From the NCBI RefSeq assembly GCF_963966145.1, contig NC_091050.1:19034001-19098000 (forward strand): 64,000 nucleotides of DNA, given 5' to 3'. Positions within the stretch are counted from its first letter, which is position 1; each line of letters begins with the position of its first letter. Shown piece by piece: positions 10,901 through 22,900 of this stretch. Below the pieces are notes generated by a model. It made no database searches. It worked only from the letters and a program-made list of their open reading frames with translations, and was not told where the DNA came from. Source of the stretch: Tenebrio molitor (Eukaryota > Arthropoda > Insecta > Coleoptera > Tenebrionidae). Made by a program: the position numbers and the translations under genes.

Positions 10901-13900
10901 TCATGCTCATCCTCCTTTCGAGCTTCAATTCTGTCCCGTCGCTGGTGAACAGCGTGGTGTCGTCGGTGTACGTGTTCTCTATGCTGTCCTGGTCGTAACC
11001 GTACAAAACTTCCCCCAGCATCGAGCTGATGTCGTCCATGAGGGACTCGCCGTGCAGAGCGTCCGAGTTCGGGTAGGTGTCGGTCTCTGGCGAGTCTATG
11101 TGGCAGATGTGGCCGTTCAAGTCTTCCCCGTCGCTGTTCTTGCGCGGGCAGAACGACTTCTGGTCCAGTATCTCCGACGTGATGCTGACTTCTTCGTTGG
11201 AGATCGCCGAAAGAATGCTGCTGCACTCTTTTTCCTCTTCTTCGTACTTTGTACTCTCGCGTCGTTGTCTGTCTTGACCCGCGTCCGCTTCCGGTTCGTT
11301 GGTCTTGAGATTGCCTATCGATACTAACGTTGAGCAAGTTTCGCGTAAGATCTTCTCGGTGGCGGCGTCCACCACGCTACTGCAAGACCACCGGTCAAAA
11401 GTGGACGGATCTACAAGGGAGAGAGCTTACCTCGGTTGGACCTGGCTGGACCGTCGACTGTCGGCGAAGTCCGGCGGCACCGGCAGAGTGGTGAGAAGGT
11501 CCGGATCGTCGACTGTCGAGTCTCTTCTGACGTCGGGCATCGGTGATATGTTTGCCAGTCTGGCCGTCAGAATCGAACTGGTGGGCGAGGGGCACGAGCT
11601 GACGTCCGTGCTGGAGCCGGACTCTATGGTCGGCAGTACTTTGAGCGAGTCCATTTTGGCCGCCTCTTCCTTGTCCAGGTCCGTACTCAGGGAGATCTTC
11701 ACGGTGGGTATGTTAGACGACGCTTGTCTGTTTTGCTCGTCCACCACTTGTTCGGTGTGTTCGACCAAATTCCGGATGGCTCGTTTGAGACTATTGGCCC
11801 TCAGCAGCAGAGCGTCCTTCTCTCGCTCCATGAACCTGGAAGTCCTCCTGTGCTTTCGAAAGTTGAAGTTGCTCAAATCCTTCTCGCTCTTCTCGGATTT
11901 GGCTTTGTCGAAGGACACCTCGCTGTCGGTGTCGTCCTGTTTCATCTTGGATTCGTCTAGATTGGCCGCGTCTAATTGTTCGCTCGTTAAAGTCGCTAAT
12001 AATAAATCTAACTTTTGTTGTAAAATATCACACTTTTTCCCTAACTGCTCGTCACCTCTCGTTATTGAACTTTCCGAGACTTGCGTCGCGAATTCCTTCA
12101 CCGTCTCGCAGAGACGCTTTGCCGAATTCAAAATCACCGATGTTTCGTCCGACTGGAGGATGTTTTGTAAATGCGTTACCAAAGAATCTTCGTATTGAGT
12201 GATTTGATTGTGTAATTGACCATCGGGCTGACCTGGGGTTAAAGACAGCTTAGGCATCGCTATCGTTCGTTCGAAGGCCATTATCGACCAACGGTCCAAC
12301 ATCTTCGTTCCGGCTTTTTCGTACTTTTCCAACAGCTGCGGCAGGTGGGTGTCGTCGTCACAGGACGAACCCCAACCCAACACGCGAGCCAAATCATTTC
12401 CAGTTCCAAGCGGAAGCACCGCCACTTGACATTGTTTCTGGAAAAGAGGACACCGTTCACGTCAGTTATCGCACAAGCGCAGAGAAAGAAGAGAAACTGG
12501 AGCGCCAGGAAATTGTCAACATTGCTTAAAATGCAGGATTTTACTACTTTTAGGGTTTTGTCAACGTAGACAACAGTCTCCACAAGACAGTCAAAGAAAG
12601 TAATTAAAGAGGATGTGCAGCTGAGAGGAGTTTGAAATAATCTTCTGGGAAAGCTGCAAGTAATTGTTGAAAGACTTATTAAGGAACAGGTGGAAGAATA
12701 GGGTTCTGTGGGATCACGAGCGTTATAAAAGACTTGTAGAACTGCTAATCTCCTTAACTTTTTGAATTGCGCCGTAATCTGAGCTTTATTTCGGATTGTA
12801 AAATCAAATCGTTTGGAAGGGTCGCATCATTTTCTCGTCATCCAGGAATAAAGGAAAAAATTAGGGACGTAATTAATAGAAGAGGAGCTTTTTGCGAAAC
12901 AAGCGCACCAACAGAAATGAGTCTGGGGGGAATTAGCGAATAATGGGGGGATGAATTTGTCGCAGGTCTGACGGATGAACGCGGTACACATTGAATAGAA
13001 AACAGCTTAAATAGCTCTCTGATAAATCTGTGAAGAGGTTTCGGATTTGTTAAAGCAGTAGCGGAGAAAGACCGGCACGGTAAGAATTGGCGAGGAGGCG
13101 TCTCGGCTTATAAGTGAATTTTCTCGGAGGATTAAGAATAAAGCAGCAGGCAGGAGTGGTTTTTAAAATGAAAGGATTCTAGTTCCGGAAGTCGCGACGA
13201 CAAACCAACAGCGAAACCGGTCTCTCGAGAGTGAAGATGGATACGTGCAGAAACGGAGGAAAAGTCGAGATAGAGCAGAAATGACGGTGCTCCCAACAAA
13301 ATGGGTGAGTTCTTTTGTGTTATCGGCGGCGTTGTTATCAGAGTTGGTCGTGTTACGAAAATAGTTGCATCTTGATGGTAAAAAAGCGTCGAGAATAGAG
13401 CAGACTCGGTGTGGTAAGGAATAAAGTAGTCTGATACCATCTGCAGCAACTGTTACAACTGCAGTAAGTTGTTTTGAATTTTATTTGGGAATCTACCTAC
13501 GCGGGATGTTAAACTGGGTTAAGTACTGGTGCGCAAACTTCATTAAAATTTCATTATAAACAAAGGGAAGTAGATGTAATTTCTTAAAATAGCCGGCTAA
13601 TTTCCGCCTGCACCCGTATCTCTTTCACTCCAGTAAACTTACATGCATGTCGAGCTTGTCGATTTCCGATAATACCCATCCAACGGATCCATCCCCGCTG
13701 CAAACTAGAATACGGAATGGATCGAAGTGTCGGAACAGTCTTAAACCTAATCTGGGCCCAGTTGAAATGAGATCGAAAACTTGTGCGGGGTTGAGTAATT
13801 GTTTGAATCTCCGGAGAAACTTAACACCTTGGTTGTCACCTGAACAGAGCTGGGTTATCGCATGATCCGGCTCGAAGGACCGCGACCGTACCTGATTTGG

Positions 13901-16900
13901 AATTCACGAATACCAGAAGGGGGGAAGAAGCTTGGGGTCGCACGGCCTCCCATGCCTCGTCCTGGATGGAATGGAGGGCCGTCGGGGGCACCACGCTCAC
14001 TCTGGCGGGACCCAGGGGGCACGAGGGGGACAGGTCGGGTCTGCACTGAGTGTGCACGGTCGCTCGACACCATAAACATCTCCAGTCCTGCAGCCTGCAA
14101 GGAGGTTGTTTAAGTTGTGGTGTGGTTTTTTTGTGTCTGAAATACGAAGTTTGCAAAAGTGGGAGTACAAGTAAAATCGTCGTGAGATGCTGGAATGAGT
14201 TTCAATTGAAATGTTTCTAAAATGGTTGGAGATGCGAAAATTTGCCGTAATAAATGACGGTTTTCCCGGTCGATAACACAAGTTTGATTTTATTGAATTC
14301 TTTTGTGTTTAGATCTGAAAGGAAAGTTCTAGTGGGTCCGCTCAGGACCAACAATTGACAATTTAGTTGCAATTCTGAGGCGAAACCTGCAGAACTAAAA
14401 CTCGGTCCTTTGGTGGTATTATTAAAAGATTTGTTCGATGAATATTGGACGGAAATAACTTTTTTGCAAGTTGTAAACGTGTTATCCAAAGTTTTATCAT
14501 CTCCTCGGCGAAATCAACTTTTCATAAATTATTATCAAATTAGAAATTGTAAATGAGTTCTGGGGCGGCTGATTCAGTTCGCGGATATTAATCGTCGCAT
14601 CGGTATCGATTTCGTTTCTTAGCTCACCTTTAAAACGTCCCTTTTTATTTATCGTCGATATTTCGCGTGACGCCGGAGTGAATGTCTAATGTTAATAAAA
14701 TCGCATTACGTGAAATTAGTTTCTGTGTCGTAAAATGAGCGAGGAAATTGCTTACCTAAGTACCGAACCACAAGTTTTATCACAAACAGCACATTTCGCA
14801 GAAACTGGCAAATTTCCCTCCATCCACTGGTGCGGCATTGTAATATTCTGAAAGAAAACTTGGTCTCATTATGTACGCACAAACGACATAACCATAACAA
14901 AGGGAACATAATATTAACAGTAAACAGTGAGACGCTGTGATGTGTTTTATTAGTCTAGATGCCAACAGAAACTTAGAACCGTCAGAAATGCCAACGTGAC
15001 TTGATGTATACGTGTTGTATATCATTGTGCGATCACGTCTTCCGAGGCTTCCAGCTAAACTTATCATATTGTCGAAAAGCAATATCGATATAACCGTCCA
15101 TAAAACGAGGTGGGGGCAATGGGGATGGAACGTGGACGTCGTCTGTTGCATTGAGTTGTACAAGTTTTCGTTTTGGGTCGATGTCGTGACCTGATAATTA
15201 ATGTATCATATATGTAATTGACATACCCCGTGTCAGAGGGAAAAGTACAAACATTTTATCTTACACTTTAGATATTTTATCGCACGAGTACGGTAAAGTG
15301 TCGTTTTACTACGCCAGTGTGGTAACGTATGACATTGGTTTGAATGTCGTAATTACACAAAGTTTGACATATACATATCTATAACTTTTTCGTTTTAATT
15401 TTCCCAGTGTTATCGCCCTAACCTAACCTAACACCTAACATAACTCCCCACGTTGGTTGAGGACAACACGACCCAGGGTTTTTCATCATGGAGGAGCCTC
15501 GTGAAGACGACGACGGCAACCCCAGACGGACTCTTTAGTGTGCCCGTCATATTTCCCTTCCCGACCTGCCCCCGCATCGACAACCTAATTACCCCTGGGT
15601 TGAGGACACCATGACTCAGGGTTTTCCGTCATGTATTTTAAAAATGTGTGATTGGCTGATTTAGTTCGAAGAAGAAGAATGTACTAAGGCAAGAAAATGA
15701 AGAGAATTTTCCGGATTTAACCTAAATTTCGTCGCAATAAGTAGATTTGAAATTTTAAAAGTTAATCTGTCTATCTAATAACAGACCGTAACGTACAGCT
15801 TTCAGAGAGCTTAAATCCTCTTTATTATGAGCGTATATTTTCGGAGGCGTGAGAGCAGCTTATATCAAATGCATGAACAGAAGACATCATGAAATTAATA
15901 TTTTCGCCAAGCACATCATCGTTTTTATTTAATTAAGAAATTAGTAATCGTCGACAGTTTTATTTTGTGCTTAATACACGAGCGCCATCACTCTTGCGCA
16001 CCGGTCCCGTCATACACTTTTCATTTCAGCAATAAATGTTAGCCTGGATCCTGTTCCGAGTTTGTTTCACATTCAGACAACCGTGACCTACCTGAAAATG
16101 TTGGTGATGTAACTTAAGCTGAATTATTTAATTCTCTTGCGCATCACTAGAGAAACAGGGTTACTTTTATTATGTTTTCAAGGCGAAACGAAATAGTTGG
16201 AAATGTTGTCTATTATTCAACATTATTTCCTGCCACGAGAAGTCAATATAAAAGGGTGCAGCTCCCGGACACTACCGTTAAATGGATATCGATAATACAG
16301 TGACCTATATTACTTTTCGAACCACCAAAAAGCGGCCATAGAGTGATAGCATCGTGAATTAAATGTAGTTAATGAAAAACAGGTGGGAAGGGTAGTTCCC
16401 CGAACGAGTGTTGTTAAAAATTCATTACCAATTAGTCATTTTTAGAGTTTGGTGTTTAATTAAAAATTAGAATTAAGGTCAGTTATCCACAAGCGTTTAT
16501 AATTTTCACCAACATTATCGAAAAAAAATTCCAAGCTGTTGTGGCAACAAGCACGAGTCGCAGACGAACAAAAACATTAGTAAAAAGTTGGGAAAATTTA
16601 TTTTACGAGAACTAATTCGCGTGCACGTGAGAGATCCTGCAAGAAAATAGCACGACAACACTAAATCAGCGCTTAAAGAAATGTCTTGGCCAATCTATTT
16701 TATAGAAAAATCCACTTTTTGATTTTTGTAAACGTTGAAAATTTATCAAAAATTTGTGTTGTTGCTAACACAGCCGTAAAAAATACACGTTGGGTCAAAA
16801 CAAGAGTATAAACACCGTTCACGTTGTTTTGACATAATGGAAGGCCATTATTTATTTTTTTAACGTTGGACACACTGTTTGATTTCCGTGACTAAAGTGC

Positions 16901-19900
16901 CTGACATGCGGACCTATCAAAATGAACATAACATGCTGCTGAATTTTGCGGCGATGTCTGAGTATTCTTCTATTGCAAACTAGTAAAACTGACAACAATG
17001 CACTAAACATTGATGCTATTTATAACCTCAAACTTAGAAAAATATAACCTAATTCAACAGACAGATTTACTACCAAATTAAATGCAAAGTTTCCATGGCC
17101 TCCCATTATGCGAAAACAACGTGAATACATTTTACCAATGTAAACGCCAAAATGTTTATTACTTTAATAGGAGAAAAAAATTCAATATTTTTTTCACAAC
17201 GTGTATTGCCCTCGTAGACACTTCAGTGGGATGAAACAATCAGACCTTGAGTTTATAGCAGTCTTTTTTCAATTTTCGTCTAATTCGTTTCAGAAAAAGC
17301 AATATGCTATATTGGGCCGGAGAATTTTCTTTCTTTGTGCGGTTTTCAATCCAGCGCCGTCGTTTGTGCGATCTCATTTTTGGTTGGATTCCACACGGCA
17401 ATTCAAATTTAAATATTTTTTCCTTTCACGTTAGAAGTATTTAAATTTCCGACAATTTGTCTTGAGACGCGTATAAAACGATTTCTTTTGATGTAGTTTG
17501 AAAAAGCTCTTGCCCCTCTTGCTATTCTATTCCGGCAGACGGCGCATATAATGTAACATCATTTTTTAATAATACGGCCGGAGCGCGCTGCACTCCCCGG
17601 AGACAAATGGGAACGTATTAGGGCGGCCTGTATCCAGACACCAGGTGTTCGTTCCCATTTTATTAAGGAGAAAAAACGCGCGGCTTCTCCCTTCGCACGT
17701 GTTAAATCTCGAAGGCTTACCCCGTCGGTGTCCTCGACGATGTCCTTCCCGACCGACGCCAGCGTCGTCCACTTGCAGTTGTTGATCGCTTTGGCGGCGC
17801 ACCTCTTGTGCACCTTGCACTTGCACACCTCGCATGAGAGGCCGTGGCTGGTGACGCCGCTGAGGGCCTCCCGGCAGACGTTGCAGTAGGTGGGGCGGGC
17901 ATGGGAGGTGGCGTACCAGTGGTGGTATCCGGAAAGGCAGTCTGGCTGGTCGGGCTCGTGGAAGCGGCGCTGGGAGGCGGCAGTGAGGGCGCCGAGCCAG
18001 TCCTCCATCTCGCGGCGGGACTCGGCGCACAGCACCAGGGATCTGAACGGGGTGATCACCTGCGAAAGAAAAACATGCCAGTGTAGGCAACAACTATCAT
18101 TTATACAGGGTGTCTTAAAATTATCGTATTCCGAATTCGGGGCTTAGTACGGGACATCCTGTTGACCAAGTAAAAATGTTAAAAAAAAATTGCTGTCACT
18201 GAAAAAAAAAACAAAGTTGCCAATATTTGTTCAAAAGCACCTGATTAAGTGATTAATATTCTAGCTATGTTGTACTTCCCTTTTGAACAAAAATTGGAAA
18301 AATAAAACTTTAATTTGTTCGAGATAAAGCTGTTTTTCAAGAAATGTCTTTTCATTTTTTTTTTTGAAGATTGAAGAATTTTATTAAATAACATTTTTAA
18401 TTTACAATGCGAAAATTTCCGATAATAATGCGGAATCTGGAAAAGTGCCCCGAATGCTTGCAGCGTTTCCACGTTGAATGGCAAGGGAAATCCTCTCAAA
18501 AAGGAATTTCTTAGATTTTGAATCCCCTGATTCCGCGATAAGTCGGTCTCCGATGACATTAATGAAATCTATTGTTTCTTTGCACCAAGGGCCTAAGGTT
18601 TCAAAGGCTAAACCTTTAAATATATAGTTTGACAAAATAATTGAACTATATTTGTTATGTTTGCGTTTGCAAGCCATTTCAGCGGCAAAACCTGAGACTT
18701 CAGATGTTTTCAATACGTAACTGTCTGCAAGTGTATCTACGACAGTAAAGTCCCAAACCAAAGGTTGACCTTTATTCCACGGTACTAAAGTCATCCCATC
18801 AGGGCGTTTTCCGTCATCACGAGATAGTCCGTTTGGTTCTAAAGTTGAATTAACATGAATAGAAGTCAAAGACCGGTTGATAATAGAATTAATTTCAGTG
18901 TGTCTTGAAAATCTACCACTGCTTTTGGAACAACTTAGACCGTGAATACGTTTTTTTGTTCGATCGAAGAAAAAATATTGTATGCAACACGTGCAAAAAG
19001 TGTTATTGCACTTGACGTGTTGTCACACTCGCCTGCGGCTCGTGGGACAATTTTCACGTTGCGTGCAATAATCATTCACTTTTTGCACTTGTTGCATAAA
19101 TAACTATTAGGCTGTCACAGACTGATGAGAGGTAATTGAAAAGCTTTCGTTTTTCCTTAGTGCGAGATGAATGGAAATTAAGATCAACATCTGTAGTGCC
19201 CACAATTACAACTGGACCTACCTCCCATATCAGTTAACAACTGGCATTAATGTGAATTTTGTTTGACGTGGTACAGTTTTTAAGTAAACGTTTAGTTGAA
19301 ATAAAAAATCACTCGCGTTTTAAACTGGCCCACTCATGCCAAAAAGAGCCCAATTTCGTTAAACAAACTACTATTTCGGCCTCCTTAACTGGGAAACACC
19401 ATTACCTTTCACTTTAGGTCAAGGGAGCTGCGATAACCCGAACGATGTCGGAAATTTCTGGTGGAGTGCGGGAGCAATGTTGCACACATCAGTAATTTAT
19501 TCTTTTCACAGTTACGTTAAAATTAAAGCGTTCATACGTTACTTTAATTTAGTGTAAAAAACACATTTCCCTGTATCATTTTTCCGATAAATGTTCTTCT
19601 TTAATGTTTATTAACCAATAAAGAATCATTATCATAACAGGGAAAATACAACCTTCGGGTTGGCAGCTCTGTATGTCAAAAAGTTTCACAATTAATATTT
19701 CGTAAAATTTACAAAATTGCAAAATAAAACAAAACCACAGAAGTTGATCTATGGTCTTAATAACATTTTATGTAACTACTTTATCTAGTACTAGCTGTTG
19801 GTGCTAAGGTGCAACTGGAAAATATACTAAACATTCTAACCTCAACATCTTGTATTCACCTGCATAAGTATCATACAATGTATTAAAAAGTAACCCCTTT

Positions 19901-22900
19901 TAATTTTAAGCTTATACTTATAAATAAGACAAGCATACAAGAACAAACATTGTTGTTTATTAGAATTGGTAACTGTTACTTACTAATCCCACAACCATGA
20001 CTTAAACAAAAATACTGTTTTCTTAGACAGATTCTGAAACTAGACAAAGTTAAACTGTTAGAATATGGAACAAAAAAGAAACACAGTTAATACATGACAT
20101 TTTAAAAAATGATATTATGTGAAGAAAAACAGATAATACGTCTTCACGCATCTCGTGATCAGAAATATAAATGCCAGATCCCAAAATTTAATTGGCTTTT
20201 TTGAATATTTTGTGAAATAGTCCGTTCACATTGTTTAACAAAAGAGAAGGATGGTCAAACTCTACAACACTGCCGTTATCCAAAACCATCACTTTGTCAT
20301 ATTCCAAGACGTAATCTAATTTGTGCGTTATCAAAATGACTGTACAACACGCAAACTCGTCTAGTACTAATTTATGTATCATTCTTTCAGTTTCTTGGTC
20401 CACACTTGCTGTCACCTCATCCATAATCACAATTTTACTTTTGCGAATAATCGCTCTTGCCAAACAGAGAAGTTGTTTTTGACCCAGACTTAAGTTCGAA
20501 TCAATGGTACTGATCCTGTGGTCCAAACTAGAAAATAACATTTCTAACTTGACCATCTTAAGTGCATTCCAGATTTCAGCGTCTGTATATTTTCCGGTTA
20601 GGTCAATGTTTTCTCGAACTGTTGCCGTGAACAAAGCAGGATCCTGAGAAATTATAGAAACGTTAGATCTGAGAGTCTCTAATGGAAGAGTTGCGATGTC
20701 CACTCCGTCTATAAATATTTTTCCCTCAAACTTGTGCAATCGCAGAATCGTGGAAATTATCGACGATTTTCCAGCAGCTGTTCTACCGACAATGGCAATT
20801 GTTTCTTGAGGTTTCACCATAAAATTAAGATTATGCAGGACGTAGTTGTCGGAGTTGTAGGAAAGGTAAACGTTGTTAAATTTTATTTCTCCTCGCTGAG
20901 GCCAACCTTCAACCAAAACACCGTCTCTGTGTTCCTGGTCCTGTTTGGTGTACTCTAGAATTCGTTGTACTGATGTTACCTCAGTTTCAATTTTGATACC
21001 TATGCGGAATAGGACTTCTAAAGATTTCTTGAAGATGGCAGCTTGTGAAATCACAAGACCAACATGTGCGGCGGATATATCTACAAGATGAGAGTATTTT
21101 GCAAATAAATTTCAATAGATTTAAAAATTTTGTACCGGTGTCAACGATCAAGAATTGTATTAGTATGGCAGATGTAAAGAATAAAAAACAACTGTGTACG
21201 ATGAACATAAGAGTTCTGAACCAAGATATGTAGAGATAAGACGCAGAGGTGTACACATTCTGGTGTTTGTCAAAATCGTCGATAAGAATATTTTCTACTT
21301 TAGCAGATCTTATTGTTGGGAGACCTTCACTTGTGGCATTCACGTGTCCAATGAACGAACTGCGAGCTGAAATTTATAGATTCCTTATAATAAAAATTGT
21401 CGGCCATGATGACTTACTCGAAATTTCTAATTGTTTCAGAATTCTTCCGAGTTTTATGCATAATATTGTTGTTACGACAGGAAGTGTACAGAATACTAGA
21501 CAAATTATGAGAAATGTTATGTTTACGGATCCCATCAGAATCATGATTCCAATTGTTTCTGCAAATGCCTAAATTCAATTTTTTTAAAACCGAGTTAATT
21601 AGGTAAATTCTCACTTCCAAGATCATGTACATCGAAAAGGGAACTCGTTCGTCAACGTATAATAAATCTTCGGAAAATCTGTTTAAAATGTTTCCAGTAT
21701 AGTGTTTACTAAAGAATTCCGCGGAAGCGTGTACTATTTTTTCGAAAAGCAATCTGTGTAAACTTAGTGAAGCTTTTCTGGCAAGCAGATAAAATATGCC
21801 AGCTCTTAAGAATGACATTATTGCCAATGTTATTAAAATAATTGGCAAAATGTAAATCATCTGATGACGCTTTTGGATTGCATTTTTGTAACTGTCATTT
21901 GTATTATTGTAGTTTGTATAATTTAAAATTTTCTGTTCTGAATGAATCCTGGAATAGGTCTGTTGATATAATTTTTTTTAAATTTGGTTGACTCAACTTA
22001 CCAATTATTTTCTAATTTTTTTAAAGAACTTTTGGTAATCAGAACCACGCCAAAAACAATGCAAATAACGGTAAAAATTACAGAACCACCACCATGTGCT
22101 ATGAATTTCTTATAACTTCCCAAGTTTATTCTTCCCGATATTACTCTTTCCTCATATATATTTTTTTCTAGTTTTCTCTCTGAAAGCAAATTTGTGGTTT
22201 CATGAACATCTTCTTCAGTCACATCTTCTTTTTTTTTGCTGTTGTCCTCTTTCCATGCAATTCCAAGGTTTTGGATTTCTTGTTGTAACAAGTGTCTGGA
22301 TGAAATGGATAAGAATTTCGCTGTTTGTTCGTTTAAAATTATAACATTATCAGCTCCGCTAATATGTCTAGGGTTTTGAGTCACCAGAATAACTAACTTG
22401 TCTTTCAAAAAATCTTGAATACATTTTTCAAAAATATAGTCTCCAACAAGAACGTCCAAATTGGACAAGCAATCATCTAACAAATAAATATCACTGTCTC
22501 GATAAACAGCACGTGCTAAGTTTATTCTACTTTGTTGGCCTTTGCTTAAATTCACTCCTCTGTCAGCAACGATAAAACCATCACCTCCAGGGAGGAATTG
22601 TAAATCGTGCAGAAGAGCACACACTCCAAGGACCTTTAGATATCGCTCTTCATTATACTTTGTTCCAAACAAAATATTTTGCCTAATCGTGGAGGCAAAT
22701 AGCCAAGGTTGTTGAGAGGCATAAGAAATTCCACCATTGATGCTCAACCTTCCTGCAACTGCCTCATACTCCCCTAATATCACTTGCAAAAGTAAAGATT
22801 TTCCACTTGCAGTAGAACCAGTTATGACGACAGTCAATCCATTACAAATTTCAAAGTTAACATTTTCTAATATTTTACAGCCTCGAGAGTGCACATCTAA

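Noticed and set aside
10803..11327. Plus-strand frame of 174 codons and other long frames opposite DGK exons
   Set aside because: They mirror high-GC DGK coding exons; codon bias and homology support only the minus strand.
15417..15442. CCTAACCTAACCTAAC, like an interstitial telomere repeat
   Set aside because: Only three units, and short AGGTTAGGTTAG-type runs are common by chance in insect DNA.
16249..16256. TATAAAAG as a plus-strand promoter
   Set aside because: No gene begins downstream on that strand, so a chance match is more likely.
17566..18093. 175-codon minus-strand frame rich in Pro/Arg overlapping the C1 exon
   Set aside because: It is an alternative frame of the DGK exon 17721-18059, which is fixed by zinc-ligand motifs.
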